Origin: Bacillus cereus G9842
GTDB lineage: Bacteria > Bacillota > Bacilli > Bacillales > Bacillaceae_G
Assembly: GCF_000021305.1 (NCBI RefSeq)
Contig: NC_011772.1
Location: 4,996,001-5,060,000, forward strand
Direction: 5' to 3'
DNA length: 64,000 nt
In this document: in pieces, positions 1 through 14,588 of the stretch
Position numbering within the stretch: position 1 is the stretch's first letter
Layout: every line of letters starts with the position of its first letter
The notes under the pieces: generated by a model
Database searches by the model: none
What the model was told of the DNA's origin: nothing
The model's input: only the letters and a program-made list of their open reading frames with translations
Translations under genes and position numbers: made by a program

Positions 1-458
1 TGGCGATCACGGAACACGCGTGCAATTTCACGTTTCGCTTCTTTCTCTTTTAAATCGTGACGTTTATCATATTGTTTCTTACCTTTTGCTAAACCAAGTG
101 CCATTTTTGCAAATCCATTTTTCAAATAGATTCTAAGTGGAACTAATGCGTAACCTGTTTCTTTTGCAGCGCCCGCTAGCTTATCAATTTCTTTTTTATG
201 AAGAAGTAATTTTCTCGTACGAAGTGGATCATGGTTGAAACGATTCCCTTGTTCGTATGTATTAATGTGCATATTATGAACCCATACTTCACCGTTATGT
301 ATACGTGCAAACGCATCTTTCAAGTTCACGCGACCAGCGCGAATCGACTTAATTTCCGTTCCTTGAAGGACAAGCCCTGCCTCGTATGTTTCTTCGATGA
401 AATAATCATGAAATGCTTTTTTATTTTGTGCAATAACCTTACCTGTACCCTTTGGCAT
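1..458 (-). CDS. smpB: SsrA-binding protein SmpB (3' end cut by window edge)
   Basis: SmpB binds tmRNA (SsrA) and brings it to stalled ribosomes for trans-translation. The readable 152 codons start [15 protein letters not shown] and contain the family's GTEIKSIR and VNLKDAFA stretches, ending in the basic [13 protein letters not shown] tail. Only the last few residues and the stop lie outside the window. The ATG at 458 is preceded by GAGGG about 6 bases upstream. It follows rnr on the same strand, as in B. subtilis, but the two are separated by a structured repeat array. The ssrA gene would be expected just beyond the left edge. Confidence 0.95.
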   Translation of the reverse strand, partial: MPKGTGKVIAQNKKAFHDYFIEETYEAGLVLQGTEIKSIRAGRVNLKDAFARIHNGEVWVHNMHINTYEQGNRFNHDPLRTRKLLLHKKEIDKLAGAAKETGYALVPLRIYLKNGFAKMALGLAKGKKQYDKRHDLKEKEAKREIARVFRDR

Positions 459-503
459 ATAACGTCCCTCCTCTATTTTTACTATTGTAACAAATGTTAA
501 TAA

Positions 504-871
504 AAAGCGAAAGTGGCTCGTTCAGAATGTGAGACGGATGGAGCTTCTGACCTTGAGGCGCTCTTTGCCTCTCGGGAAGAAGTGAAGCCGCCGAACATTC
601 TAGCCACTGTAGCTGGATTCCATTAGAAAGCGAAAGTGGCTCGCTCAGAATGTGAGGTGGATGGAGCTTCTGACCTTGAGGCGCTCTTTGCCTCTCGGGA
701 AGAAGTGAAGCCGCCGAACATTCTAGCCACTGTAGCTGGATTCCATTAGAAAGCGAAAGTGGCTCGCTCAGAATGTGAGGTGGATGGAGCTTCTGACCTT
801 GAGGCGCTCTTTGCCTCTCGGGAAGAAGTGAAGCCGCCAAACATTCTAGCCACTGTAGCTGGATTCCATTA
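504..871 (+). repeat. Array A: three tandem 122-123 bp structured repeat units
   Basis: Three near-identical direct repeats start at 504, 627 and 750 (periods 123, 123, 122). Each begins AAAGCGAAAGTGGCT and ends with ATTCTAGCCACTGTAGCTGG. Within each unit AGTGGCT pairs with AGCCACT, AGAATGT pairs with ACATTCT, and GAGGC pairs with GCCTC around an apical loop, giving one long imperfect hairpin. Copies 2 and 3 differ at one position inside the unit, so the array expanded recently. A related two-copy array lies downstream of clpP (21030-21272). Orientation is given as the strand matching that clpP array; the flanking genes here run the other way. Confidence 0.9.
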
Positions 872-901
872 AAAGCGAAAGTGGCTCGCTCTCAAGCCAC
901 T
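872..901 (+). repeat. Truncated fourth unit of array A, reduced to its outer stem
   Basis: It begins exactly like a full unit (AAAGCGAAAGTGGCTCGCTC), then jumps to AGCCACT, so the interior is missing but the outer helix AGTGGCT/AGCCACT (880-886 with 895-901) survives as a short hairpin followed by an A-rich run. Confidence 0.75.
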
Positions 902-912
902 AATAAAAAAAG

Positions 913-943
913 AAAAAGCCTCGCTTTTCATCAAAGCGAAGCC
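913..943 (-). terminator. Intrinsic terminator of rnr
   Basis: Read on minus: GGCTTCGCTTT, a short loop, AAAGCGAGGC, then TTTTTC. It lies just after the rnr stop and before the repeat array. Confidence 0.85.
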
Positions 944-952
944 ATCCTTTTC

Positions 953-3391
953 TTACTTACGCTTTTTCTTTTTCTTCTTGAATCCTGGTACGTTTTCGAA
1001 GAATCCTTTTTTCTTCTTGCCATTACCATCTTTTTTCCCTGGCTGACTAGCAGACGTGGATGCTGTTGCTGATGCGGATCCTCTTCCTGTGCTTTTACCT
1101 TTGCCACCACGGTCAAACTTTCTACCTGTGCCACGTTCACCGCCGCGCTCATTACTGCGCTCGCTACGTCCACCGCGTTTCTTTCTGCCTGTTCTTGGCT
1201 GCTCGATAACGACTGGACGATCTTTGAACTTACGACGAGGTGTACCTTTCATGCCAACGATTTCAAAGTCGATTGCACGCTCGTCTTTATTTACGTTAAT
1301 AACACGAATTGTAATTTCGTCACCGATGCGGAATACGTTTCCTGTACGCTCTCCGATCATAGCGAAATGCTGCTCGTCATAACGGTAGTAATCATCCGTT
1401 AAGTAGCTAACGTGTACAAGACCTTCAATTGTATTTGGAAGCTCTACGAATAAACCGAAGTTTGTTACAGAGCTAATCATACCGTCATACTCTTCACCGA
1501 TCTTATCAACCATATACTCTGCTTTTTTCATCTCATCTGTTTCACGCTCTGCTTCAACAGCACGGCGTTCCATATTAGAAGAGTGCTCTGCAATCTCAGG
1601 TAATTTTTCACGCCATTTTGCTTGCGTTTCATTGTCGACTTTACCATTAATAATGTATTCACGAATTAATCTATGAACGATTGTATCTGGGTAACGACGA
1701 ATTGGTGATGTGAAATGTGTGTAGAACTCAGTTGATAAACCGAAATGCCCTAAACTATCCGCATCGTAACGAGCTTGCTTCATAGAACGAAGCATAACCG
1801 TTGAAATAACTACTTCTTCAGGCTGTCCTTGAACCATTTCAAGAATTTGTTGCAGCGCACGAGGGTGTACTTCATTCGCACGTCCTTTTACCGCATATCC
1901 GAAGTTCGTTACAAACTCGAAGAAACGCTCAAGCTTATCTTCTTTCGGATCTTCATGGACACGGTACATAAACGGTACGTTCATCCAGTGGAAGTGCTCT
2001 GCTACTGTTTCATTCGCAACAAGCATAAATTCTTCAATTAACTTCTCTGATACAGAACGATCGCGCATAACAACATCAGTCGGTTTTCCTTCTTCATCTA
2101 CTAATACTTTCGCTTCTTTAAAGTCAAAGTCAATTGCACCACGGCGCATACGTTTTTCACGTAGAATTTGTGCCAATTGACCCATCTCTTTAAACATCGG
2201 TACTAATGGCTCATAACGCTTAATTAACTCTTCGTCCTCATCTTCTAAAATGCTTCTTACGTCAGCATACGTCATACGCTCTGTCGTTTTAATCACACTT
2301 TGGAAAATCTCGTGTTTAACAACATCACCTAAGTTGTTGATTTCCATTTCACAAGATAATGTCAGACGGTCTACTTTCGGGTTTAATGAGCAAATACCGT
2401 TAGATAGACGATGTGGAATCATCGGAATTACACGGTCAACAAGATACACACTCGTCGCTCTTTCCGCTGCTTCTACATCAATTGGAGAACCTTCTTGAAC
2501 GTAATGACTTACATCCGCAATGTGAACGCCAAGCTTGTAGTTACCGTTCTCAAGCTTCGTTACTGTAACAGCATCATCTAAGTCTTTCGCGTCTGCACCA
2601 TCAATCGTTACGATCATTTGATCACGTAAATCACGACGATCCTTTAAATCTTCTTCTGAAATCGTTTCTGGTACACTGTTTGCATGCTCCATCACTTCTT
2701 CAGGGAATGCTAAAGGTAAATGATGTTTATGAATGACAGATAAAATATCTACTCCTGGATCATTTTTATGACCTAGAATTTGAATAACTTCACCTTCTGC
2801 GCTTAAACGGTTTTCTGGATAGCTCGTAATTTTCACAACTACTTTATGACCTTCTACAGCACCCATTGATGCACTTTTCAAGATAAAGATATCACTCGTC
2901 CAGCGCTTATTGTCAGGTATAACAAATCCAAAGTTTTTCGATTCTGTATATGTACCAACAAGTTCTTTCGTTCCACGCTCTAAAATGCGTACAATTGAAC
3001 CTTCTTGACGTGAACCGCTCGATTGAGAACTAAGGCGTGCTAATACTGTATCGCCATGAAGTGCACCGTTTAATTCTGTAGGAGGGATGAAAAGATCATC
3101 GTCTCCAGTTTTCTTCTCTTCTGGCACAACGAAAGCAAAGCCACGTGCATGTCCAATTAACTTACCTCGTACTAAATTCATCTTTTCAGGAAGACCGTAT
3201 CGATTACTACGTGTACGAATAACAAGTCCCTTCTCTTCCATCATTACAAGTGCTTTTACAAAATCTTTAAAGCCCTCAGAACCTTCAATTCCAAATGCCT
3301 CTTCTAACTCTTGTATCGTTAGCGGTTTATACGCTTCTTCTCTCATAAATAATAACAACTTATCAATATGTTCTTGTGTGATTTCTTCCAA
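953..3391 (-). CDS. rnr: Ribonuclease R, TTG start
   Basis: A 3'-5' exoribonuclease of the RNase II/RNB family that degrades structured RNA and works with tmRNA/SmpB in quality control. The 812 residues show an N-terminal winged helix (about 1-70), cold-shock/OB domains, an RNB catalytic domain with the Asp cluster [12 protein letters not shown] (about 265-280) and [11 protein letters not shown] further on, an S1 domain (about 640-725, [16 protein letters not shown]), and a Lys/Arg/Gly/Ser-rich tail ending FKKKKKKRK. The start is TTG at 3391, supported by AAAGGAGG upstream; no ATG alternative fits. It sits between est and smpB in the conserved order. Family assignment is certain; domain borders are approximate. 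Confidence 0.97.
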   Translation of the reverse strand: MEEITQEHIDKLLLFMREEAYKPLTIQELEEAFGIEGSEGFKDFVKALVMMEEKGLVIRTRSNRYGLPEKMNLVRGKLIGHARGFAFVVPEEKKTGDDDLFIPPTELNGALHGDTVLARLSSQSSGSRQEGSIVRILERGTKELVGTYTESKNFGFVIPDNKRWTSDIFILKSASMGAVEGHKVVVKITSYPENRLSAEGEVIQILGHKNDPGVDILSVIHKHHLPLAFPEEVMEHANSVPETISEEDLKDRRDLRDQMIVTIDGADAKDLDDAVTVTKLENGNYKLGVHIADVSHYVQEGSPIDVEAAERATSVYLVDRVIPMIPHRLSNGICSLNPKVDRLTLSCEMEINNLGDVVKHEIFQSVIKTTERMTYADVRSILEDEDEELIKRYEPLVPMFKEMGQLAQILREKRMRRGAIDFDFKEAKVLVDEEGKPTDVVMRDRSVSEKLIEEFMLVANETVAEHFHWMNVPFMYRVHEDPKEDKLERFFEFVTNFGYAVKGRANEVHPRALQQILEMVQGQPEEVVISTVMLRSMKQARYDADSLGHFGLSTEFYTHFTSPIRRYPDTIVHRLIREYIINGKVDNETQAKWREKLPEIAEHSSNMERRAVEAERETDEMKKAEYMVDKIGEEYDGMISSVTNFGLFVELPNTIEGLVHVSYLTDDYYRYDEQHFAMIGERTGNVFRIGDEITIRVINVNKDERAIDFEIVGMKGTPRRKFKDRPVVIEQPRTGRKKRGGRSERSNERGGERGTGRKFDRGGKGKSTGRGSASATASTSASQPGKKDGNGKKKKGFFENVPGFKKKKKKRK

Positions 3392-3513
3392 GCAAAAATA
3401 CCTCCTTTAAAACCTTATATTATTTAGTGTATCCGAAAGATAGGGGATGTATAAAGTGAAACTTCAATACTCCTCTTATGATTTTTACAGTTTTCACAAA
3501 AAATTCCTTATGA

Positions 3514-3549
3514 AAAAAAGAGGCAACTAGATCTTACCAATCTAGTTGC
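3514..3549 (-). terminator. Terminator of est, overlapping its stop codon
   Basis: On minus: GCAACTAGA and TCTAGTTGC arms followed by CTCTTTTTTTC. The est stop codon lies in the loop side of the hairpin. Confidence 0.85.
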
Positions 3550-4277
3550 TCCAAGAAGTTATATACATCCTCATGTAGCTCGTCACGTTGTTTATCAAGT
3601 GTAATGACATGCGTAGAGTCTTCATACCATTTAATGTCTTTTAACGTAGATTCTACACCGTTATAAATAATGTTAGCACTATCTGTATTAATCATTTCGT
3701 CATGACGTGCTTGTACAACAAATGTTGGTGCATAAATCATATCCACATTGTTACGTACGTCAGCAATTAATTGTTGTAATGCTTTTAATGTATTCATCGG
3801 TGTCTTTTGGAATTCCAACATTTCTTGTTCGATTTGCTCTGGTGACTTTTGCTCACGCTTTTTATATTCGCGGGCATATGCCAATATACCTTGGTACATC
3901 GTTTCTTCGCTCTTAATATACATCGGTGCACACATTGGTACTACACCTAAAACCGGTACTGTATAACCTAATTTTAAAGAAAATACGCCGCCAAGTGACA
4001 ATCCAACAACAGCAATTTTCTCAAAACCTTTATCTTTTAAAAGCTGATATGCCTCCGTTACATCTTGCCACCAATCTGTAGGGCCTGTATGAACAAGCTC
4101 TTCTGGTGGTACACCGTGCCCTTTATAAATTGGCGCATGACAAGTGTAGCCTTTCTTCTCTAAGAAACGCCCTAACATACGTACATCAGCTGAGTTCCCT
4201 GTGAATCCATGTAGTAATAAAACAGCGCGGTCTCCACCCTCAAATGTAAATGGTTTCGGAGATGCTAATTTCATCAT
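3534..4277 (-). CDS. est: Carboxylesterase, Est30 type
   Basis: An alpha/beta-hydrolase carboxylesterase that hydrolyses short-chain esters; the physiological substrate is unknown. The 247 residues match the length and sequence pattern of Geobacillus Est30: oxyanion-hole HGFTG (23-27), nucleophile motif GLSLGG with Ser94, acid Asp193 in ARHDEM and His223 in THVITLD (positions inferred from gap-free correspondence with Est30). It starts MMK after AGGAG. The gene lies between secG and rnr, its normal place in Bacillus. Confidence 0.93.
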   Translation of the reverse strand: MMKLASPKPFTFEGGDRAVLLLHGFTGNSADVRMLGRFLEKKGYTCHAPIYKGHGVPPEELVHTGPTDWWQDVTEAYQLLKDKGFEKIAVVGLSLGGVFSLKLGYTVPVLGVVPMCAPMYIKSEETMYQGILAYAREYKKREQKSPEQIEQEMLEFQKTPMNTLKALQQLIADVRNNVDMIYAPTFVVQARHDEMINTDSANIIYNGVESTLKDIKWYEDSTHVITLDKQRDELHEDVYNFLEQLDW

Positions 4278-4384
4278 GTACTTCTCCTCTTTCTCTTCTG
4301 TAATCTAGTCGTATTCTTTCTATATCTAGTGTACCATATTTATATTTCTATAATCTAATTAGAAACATCTTTCAAATGGCAAAA

Positions 4385-4429
4385 CAAAAAAGAAGAACCA
4401 TTAGTACATCTTACTAACGCTTCTTCTTT
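4385..4429 (-). terminator. Terminator of secG
   Basis: On minus: AGAAGAAGCGTTAGTA, short loop, TACTAATGGTTCTTCT with one mismatch, then TTTTTTG. Confidence 0.8.
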
Positions 4430-4434
4430 CAATT

Positions 4435-4668
4435 CTATAAGTTTAAGTACGTAACAGCAATTGTTAATACAAAGAACAATACAGCTAAAACAATTGTGAT
4501 ACGGTTTAATACTGCTTCAATTCCACGTGCTTTTTGCTTACCAAATAATTGCTCTGCACCGCCTGAAATTGCACCTGAAAGGCCTGAGCTATTACTAGAC
4601 TGCATAAGTACCATAACAATCATTAAAATCGATACAGTAATAAGTAAAACGGATAATAACGTATGCAC
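4435..4668 (-). CDS. secG: Preprotein translocase subunit SecG
   Basis: A small integral membrane subunit of the SecYEG export channel. The 77 residues form two hydrophobic helices (about 1-22 and 52-75) joined by a Gly/Ser-rich cytoplasmic loop with the family pattern [35 protein letters not shown] precedes the ATG. It has its own terminator and leads the conserved secG-est-rnr-smpB order. Functionally linked to secA at 53.6-56.1 kb. Confidence 0.96.
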   Translation of the reverse strand: MHTLLSVLLITVSILMIVMVLMQSSNSSGLSGAISGGAEQLFGKQKARGIEAVLNRITIVLAVLFFVLTIAVTYLNL

Positions 4669-4721
4669 TTGGCGTACCTCCTACAAAGATTCAGTTATTG
4701 TAACTGTAGCATAAATCCTAT

Positions 4722-4757
4722 AGAAAAGCGAGAGCTATAGAGTCGCTCCCGCTTTTC
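4722..4757 (-). terminator. Terminator of the cidAB-like operon
   Basis: On minus: AGAAAAGCGGGAGC and GCTCTCGCTTTTCT arms around a 9-base loop; downstream of the second gene. Confidence 0.75.
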
Positions 4758-4762
4758 TTCCA

Positions 4763-5455
4763 TTACATAAACATCATTGCAAATAACGGTCCAAGTAAAC
4801 ATGTCAAAATTGCTGTTAATGTCATTGTTACCGATCCAATAACACCTTCATGTTCGTTATTTTTCATCGCTCTCATAACGCCCATAATATGAGAAGCACA
4901 TCCAAATCCGATACCTTTACCAACTGAGTTTGTAACACGGCTCCATTTTAATAAGAGAGGTCCTGTAATCGTTCCAGTAATACCTGCGATAACAACGAAA
5001 GCTGCTGTTAAGGAAGGTACACCACCAACTTGTTCAGAAACGCTCATCGCAACTGGCATTGTCACCGATTTTGGTAAAGACGATAAGATTAAGCTTTTAT
5101 CTGTTCCCATAAGTGAAGCAATGGCAAAATCACTAGCGATTGCAACTGTTGTACCTACTAATACCCCGCCGGCAATCGGTACAACATACTTTTGCAGAAC
5201 ATGACGTTGTTTATAAAGAGGAATTGCAAATGCTACAACACCGGGTCCAAGTAGCTTTGCAATCCAGCCACCACCACTTTCCATATAATGTTGATATGGT
5301 ATATCAAGCACGATAAATAGGAAAGCCATTAATCCTGTTGCTACAAGCATTGGAATGGTGAATGGTGTTGGAAATAATTTATAGATTTTTTTAGATAATT
5401 GATATAATAGCACCGTAAAAAGAACCCAACCGATTCCGATTAATATTTGGCTCAT
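4763..5455 (-). CDS. cidB: LrgB/CidB-family antiholin-like membrane protein
   Basis: LrgB/CidB-family membrane protein, 230 residues with several hydrophobic helices and the family stretches SVTMPVAMSVSEQVGG and ASHIMGVMRAM. The family is tied to control of murein hydrolase activity, lysis and overflow metabolism; some members export small organic acids, so antiholin is a historical label. Its start overlaps the upstream cidA stop by 4 bases (ATGA), so the two are translationally coupled. B. cereus-group genomes carry several such pairs; which one this is cannot be settled from the sequence alone. Confidence 0.85.
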   Translation of the reverse strand: MSQILIGIGWVLFTVLLYQLSKKIYKLFPTPFTIPMLVATGLMAFLFIVLDIPYQHYMESGGGWIAKLLGPGVVAFAIPLYKQRHVLQKYVVPIAGGVLVGTTVAIASDFAIASLMGTDKSLILSSLPKSVTMPVAMSVSEQVGGVPSLTAAFVVIAGITGTITGPLLLKWSRVTNSVGKGIGFGCASHIMGVMRAMKNNEHEGVIGSVTMTLTAILTCLLGPLFAMMFM

Positions 5456-5820
5456 CGCGACTCTCTTTCCTTCCTATTCGCAAGATATTGTCCTGTATGT
5501 CCTGCGACAATAATAATTAAAAATGTACTCGCTACAACTGTAATGAAAAGAGAAATTCCTTTACTCATAAAAAAAGCACCGTAATTCATTAAGCCAAGCG
5601 TTGGCGGAATTAATAAAAACGGCATAATAGCAACGAGTGTTTCTGCTCCTAAATCGAACCATTTCACTGGAAGAACTTTTAGGCTAAGTAAAACAAGTAA
5701 GAGGAACATCCCAATCAAACTTCCTGGAATTGGAATATTTAGCATTTCTTGCACCCAAGTTCCAACCATATAAAACACGTAAAGAGCAGCAATTTGGACA
5801 AGAATCTTTGTAAATTTCAT
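5452..5820 (-). CDS. cidA: CidA/LrgA-family holin-like protein
   Basis: CidA/LrgA holin-like protein with four predicted membrane helices and the family motif NIPIPGSLIGMFLLL. Three in-frame ATGs lie at 5829, 5826 and 5820. The only Shine-Dalgarno-like GAGGG (5830-5834) touches the first and is 9 bases from the third, so the protein most likely starts MKFTKILVQ (122 residues). It is co-transcribed and overlapping with the cidB-like gene. No LysR-type CidR regulator is adjacent. Confidence 0.85.
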   Translation of the reverse strand: MKFTKILVQIAALYVFYMVGTWVQEMLNIPIPGSLIGMFLLLVLLSLKVLPVKWFDLGAETLVAIMPFLLIPPTLGLMNYGAFFMSKGISLFITVVASTFLIIIVAGHTGQYLANRKERESR

Positions 5821-5864
5821 GTTCATCATCCCTCATGTTTATACGATCTTCTGTTAATATCTTT

Positions 5865-5893
5865 ATCATAGTATAAATTGTAAAAAGCTGCAA
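5865..5893 (-). promoter_or_regulatory. Sigma-A-like promoter of cidAB
   Basis: On minus: TTGCAG (5893-5888), 17-base spacer, TATGAT (5870-5865), about 45 bases before the likely cidA start. Confidence 0.5.
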
Positions 5894-6172
5894 TTTATCA
5901 ACTTGACAGCAAAAACAGCCTTTGTTATACGCTTACAACCTTGATATGACTGCATTTCCAAACGAAAATTACGTCAAAAACCTTGACCTAATATAAAAAG
6001 TTTTTATTTTCTGAATTTATAAGACTATTATTTCAATAAAATAATCTTTTTATCCTTAAGCTTACATATATATAAAATGAAACTTTAATCCATGAGGATT
6101 CCCACATCCATACTGATTGTTAGCCCTCATCAAGCGGGTTTGTAAGGGATAAACAAGATAGGTGGTGAACAT
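5894..6172. other. Divergent intergenic region, mostly uninterpreted
   Basis: An AT-rich gap between cidA (minus) and the nucleoside hydrolase (plus). The last 80 bases are less AT-rich (around 6095-6160), as expected of a leader, but I could not assign them to a known riboswitch class. No convincing ORF. Confidence 0.4.
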
Positions 6173-7123
6173 ATGCCAAAAAAAGTTCTCATTTTTTGTG
6201 ATCCTGGGATTGATGATACGATGGCTCTCCTCTTAGCTTTCTTTATTGATGAAATAGAAATTATCGGTATTGTTGCTGATTACGGCAATGTCCCGAAAAA
6301 AATGGCCGTACAAAATGCTCATTTTTTTAATAACGAAACAAAGAATAGAAATATCAAGATATTCGGTGGTTCAGAACGTCCTCTTACTGGTGCCCCACCT
6401 GCGTTTTTTACGGATGTACATGGGAAACAGGGGCTCGGGCCAATTATTCCAAAGGTAAATGTGACTAACGGAGAAATGGAGAATTTTTTTGAAGTTATTC
6501 CTCTTATTGAGCAGTATAAAGATGAATTAATCATTGTAAGTTTAGGAAGACTTACCTCCCTAGCAATTTTATTCATCGTATGTAAACAGTTAATGAAGCA
6601 AGTTAAATCTTACTACGTAATGGGCGGTGCCTTTTTACACCCTGGTAATGTTACCCCTATTTCCGAAGCAAACTTTTATGGCGATCCTACTGCTGCTAAT
6701 ATAGTCCTCCAATCTACAGCTAACATGTACATATACCCATTAAACGTCACCCAATATTCCGTCATTACACCCGAGATGGCGGAGTATATTGAAACAAAAG
6801 GAAAAGCCCCACTTGTCAAACCTTTATTCGATCATTATTACTACGGATATTATAAAGACGCCCTACCACATTTAAAGGGTAGCCCCTTCCATGACACAAT
6901 GCCAATACTCGCTTTACTTGATAACTCTATGTTTACCTATCACAAATCACCTATCGTTGTCATGACAGAATCTTATGCGCAGGGGGCAAGCATTGGAGAA
7001 TTTCGCTCTTTAGGAGAATCTAAGCCATTTATTGATTGGCCGAGTCATCAAATCGCAATTGATTTTGATTATAACCGCTTCTTCAAACATTTCATGTCAC
7101 TTATGACGGGCGAACAATTTTAG
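6173..7123 (+). CDS. Inosine-uridine-preferring nucleoside hydrolase family protein
   Basis: Hydrolyses the N-glycosidic bond of ribonucleosides to base and ribose (nucleoside salvage); exact substrate unknown. The 316 residues begin with the family's Asp-rich metal site: MPKKVLIFCDPGIDDTMALL (DPGIDD, about 10-15; classical form DTDPGxDD, so the first Asp is shifted here). A later segment FHDTMPIL supplies the C-terminal Asp. The ATG follows AGGTGGTGA. A single-gene unit with a terminator shared with eno. The DxDPGxDD box reads FCDPGIDD, a mild deviation. Confidence 0.85.
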   Translation: MPKKVLIFCDPGIDDTMALLLAFFIDEIEIIGIVADYGNVPKKMAVQNAHFFNNETKNRNIKIFGGSERPLTGAPPAFFTDVHGKQGLGPIIPKVNVTNGEMENFFEVIPLIEQYKDELIIVSLGRLTSLAILFIVCKQLMKQVKSYYVMGGAFLHPGNVTPISEANFYGDPTAANIVLQSTANMYIYPLNVTQYSVITPEMAEYIETKGKAPLVKPLFDHYYYGYYKDALPHLKGSPFHDTMPILALLDNSMFTYHKSPIVVMTESYAQGASIGEFRSLGESKPFIDWPSHQIAIDFDYNRFFKHFMSLMTGEQF

Positions 7124-7125
7124 CA

Positions 7126-7165
7126 TAAAAAAACAGACCGTGATTTCTCACGGTCTGTCGTTATT
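7126..7165. terminator. Bidirectional terminator between nucleoside hydrolase and eno
   Basis: ACAGACCGTG (7133-7142) pairs with CACGGTCTGT (7149-7158), with A-run before and T-rich sequence after, so it can end both converging transcripts. Confidence 0.88.
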
Positions 7166-7173
7166 TTCTACAA

Positions 7174-11998
<4,825 letters not shown>

Positions 11999-12077
11999 TG
12001 GATTTCCCTCCGACTACTAGTTAGGATTGACAAAACCCATTCAAAAGCTTAACACATTTGCTTTTAAAACGAAAGAA

Positions 12078-12105
12078 GAGAGAGAGGGAACAAACCCTCT
12101 CCCTC
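12078..12105 (-). terminator. GC-rich hairpin between gapA and pgk
   Basis: On minus: GAGGGAGAGGG, 5-base loop, CCCTCTCTCTC. The following bases TTCTTTCGTTTT are not a clean T-run, so it is a partial terminator or mRNA-stabilising stem that could set gapA well above the downstream genes. Confidence 0.6.
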
Positions 12106-12137
12106 GTTTTGTCATTGATTGCTTATATAATTAAGAA

Positions 12138-13163
<1,026 letters not shown>

Positions 13164-13168
13164 TTATA

Positions 13169-14197
13169 TTAAAGGGTAAAACCCTTTGTTAACTGTTTTG
13201 CTGCACCTTCATCTGTAATTAGAATTGAAGTGTGCCCTTGTTTAATTACAGCCTGTATTGCTTTTGCCTTTGAAGAACCTCCAGCGACTGCAACAACGTG
13301 AGATACATTTTGTAAATCCTCTAATTGCATACCAACTGTTCTTACTTTATGAACAACATTTCCTTCTTCATTAAAGTAGTAACCGAAAGCTTCACCAACT
13401 GCTTCGCTTGCTTGAATCTTTAACCAATCTGCTTCCGAAGTACTTCTGCGACGTGCCATTGTTAACGCATCACCTATTCCATGAATGACGATATTGGAAG
13501 ATCGAATCAACTCAAGAACTTCTTTCACGGAAGGCTCTGTCACAATAGACGCATATGCTTCGCTACTAACATGGTCTGGAACATACAATAAGCGATAATT
13601 ACTCATCGTATTTTGCGCCATCTTGGCACAAATGGTATTGGCTTCTAATTCAACACCTTCTCCGATTCCACCACGTGCTGGGACAAATAGCATATGTAAA
13701 TCTTTACAATCAAGTTGCATCATGTCCGCAGCAGCAGCTAGCGTAGTTCCTCCAGCCACAGCAACGATATTATTCGCTGTCAGACGGTCTTTTATACAAG
13801 TCACACAAGCACGGCCCATCTCCAGTTTGACCCAAGGTGATTCATCACTATCACCAGGGACAACGAAAACTTCATCCAAGTCTAATGTTTCCTTAAGTTG
13901 CTTTTCTAAAACCTTTAACCCGGAAATTTCTTTCATAAAGTCTTCCAAAGCAAGAACTAAAGCTGTTCCTTCTTCTGTCAAAGTCATTCCAGAAGAAGCG
14001 ACGTGAACTAAGTTTTGTTCTTTCAAAACTTGAACTTCACTTCGCAATACTCGTTCTGTCATACCGAGGCTTGCTGATAAGTTTCTTCTTCCAATCGGCT
14101 GCATGAGCCTAATGTATTGAAGAATTTGCATTCTCGTTTGCATAACAGGTAGCAGATCAGGTAATAATTTTTTTGTGTTCTGAATCCATGAGCGCAT
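13169..14197 (-). CDS. cggR: Central glycolytic genes regulator CggR
   Basis: SorC/DeoR-family repressor of the glycolytic operon; binding of fructose 1,6-bisphosphate relieves repression. The 342-residue protein has an N-terminal winged helix-turn-helix (about 20-80, RRNLSASLGMTERVLRSEV) and a sugar-phosphate-isomerase-like effector domain (GGTTLAAAADMM, GGIGEGVE). An in-frame GTG at 14212 lies inside the Shine-Dalgarno GAGGAG; the ATG at 14197 is 7 bases beyond it and is chosen. First gene of its own operon, so it is autoregulated. Confidence 0.95.
   Translation of the reverse strand: MRSWIQNTKKLLPDLLPVMQTRMQILQYIRLMQPIGRRNLSASLGMTERVLRSEVQVLKEQNLVHVASSGMTLTEEGTALVLALEDFMKEISGLKVLEKQLKETLDLDEVFVVPGDSDESPWVKLEMGRACVTCIKDRLTANNIVAVAGGTTLAAAADMMQLDCKDLHMLFVPARGGIGEGVELEANTICAKMAQNTMSNYRLLYVPDHVSSEAYASIVTEPSVKEVLELIRSSNIVIHGIGDALTMARRRSTSEADWLKIQASEAVGEAFGYYFNEEGNVVHKVRTVGMQLEDLQNVSHVVAVAGGSSKAKAIQAVIKQGHTSILITDEGAAKQLTKGFTL
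13171..13187 (-). promoter_or_regulatory. Short stem at the cggR-gapA junction
   Basis: AAAGGGT-TTT-ACCCTTT on the mRNA, ending in the cggR stop and lying just 5' of the gapA Shine-Dalgarno. In B. subtilis the cggR-gapA mRNA is cleaved near here and a stem protects the gapA part; this stem is in the right place for the same job (inference). Confidence 0.5.
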
Positions 14198-14237
14198 ATC
14201 TTTTCTCCTCACTACATTGGTTCATTTTTCCTCGGTG

Positions 14238-14273
14238 GTCACTTTACGTCCCGTAGTGACATTTTGTGTCCCA
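14238..14273 (-). promoter_or_regulatory. CggR operator
   Basis: On minus: TGGGAC-N6-TGTC-N4-CGGGAC-N6-TGAC, two tandem copies of the half-sites known from B. subtilis CggR. It lies about 30 bases downstream of the predicted transcription start, so CggR would block elongation rather than RNA polymerase binding, as in B. subtilis. Confidence 0.9.
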
Positions 14274-14308
14274 CATAGGTTAAAAAAATAATCCCTGCTA
14301 CGTGTATT

Positions 14309-14337
14309 ATTGTAACAGGAGATAGAAACTTATTCAA
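14309..14337 (-). promoter_or_regulatory. Sigma-A promoter of the cggR glycolytic operon
   Basis: On minus: TTGAAT (14337-14332), 17-base spacer, TACAAT (14314-14309). The -35 box overlaps the stop codon of the upstream glutaredoxin-like gene. Confidence 0.8.
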
Positions 14338-14579
14338 CTCTTAACTGCATTCTTTATATAGTTTATTATGACACCTTTGTGAATGTTACCATATTCTACT
14401 TGTTTTCCGTCTATTTCTACAACCGGAATCATTAAATGATATTTTTCTAAAAGGTCATTATCTTCATATATATCTATTTCCTCGATTTGAAAAGAATATT
14501 CACATTGTACTTCCTGCAAAACTTGTTTCGCCTGCACGCAAAGACCACAATTCTTTTTTGTATACAGCACAACTTTCAT
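14334..14579 (-). CDS. Glutaredoxin-like thioredoxin-fold protein
   Basis: Small thioredoxin-fold protein of the glutaredoxin/DUF836 type, 81 residues, starting MKVVLYTKKNCGLCVQAKQ with the redox pair CGLC at about 12-15 and the cis-Pro segment IPVVEIDG. Presumed thiol-disulfide exchange; partner unknown. The ATG at 14579 is 6 bases after AGGTGA; an upstream in-frame GTG overlaps that ribosome site. Its start abuts the rpoN stop, so the two are co-transcribed. Confidence 0.8.
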   Translation of the reverse strand: MKVVLYTKKNCGLCVQAKQVLQEVQCEYSFQIEEIDIYEDNDLLEKYHLMIPVVEIDGKQVEYGNIHKGVIINYIKNAVKS

Positions 14580-14588
14580 CTTCTTCAC

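Noticed and set aside
439..840. A 133-codon minus frame with three 41-residue repeats (SLLPERQRAPQGQKLH type)
   Set aside because: The repeat period of 123 bp is divisible by three, so any frame through array A is repetitive. There is no ribosome site and the frame runs into smpB; the DNA signal is structural.
6095..6172. Possible riboswitch or leader RNA before the nucleoside hydrolase
   Set aside because: Some local inverted sequence, but it does not fit purine, preQ1 or other classes I know, and no terminator/antiterminator pair is visible.
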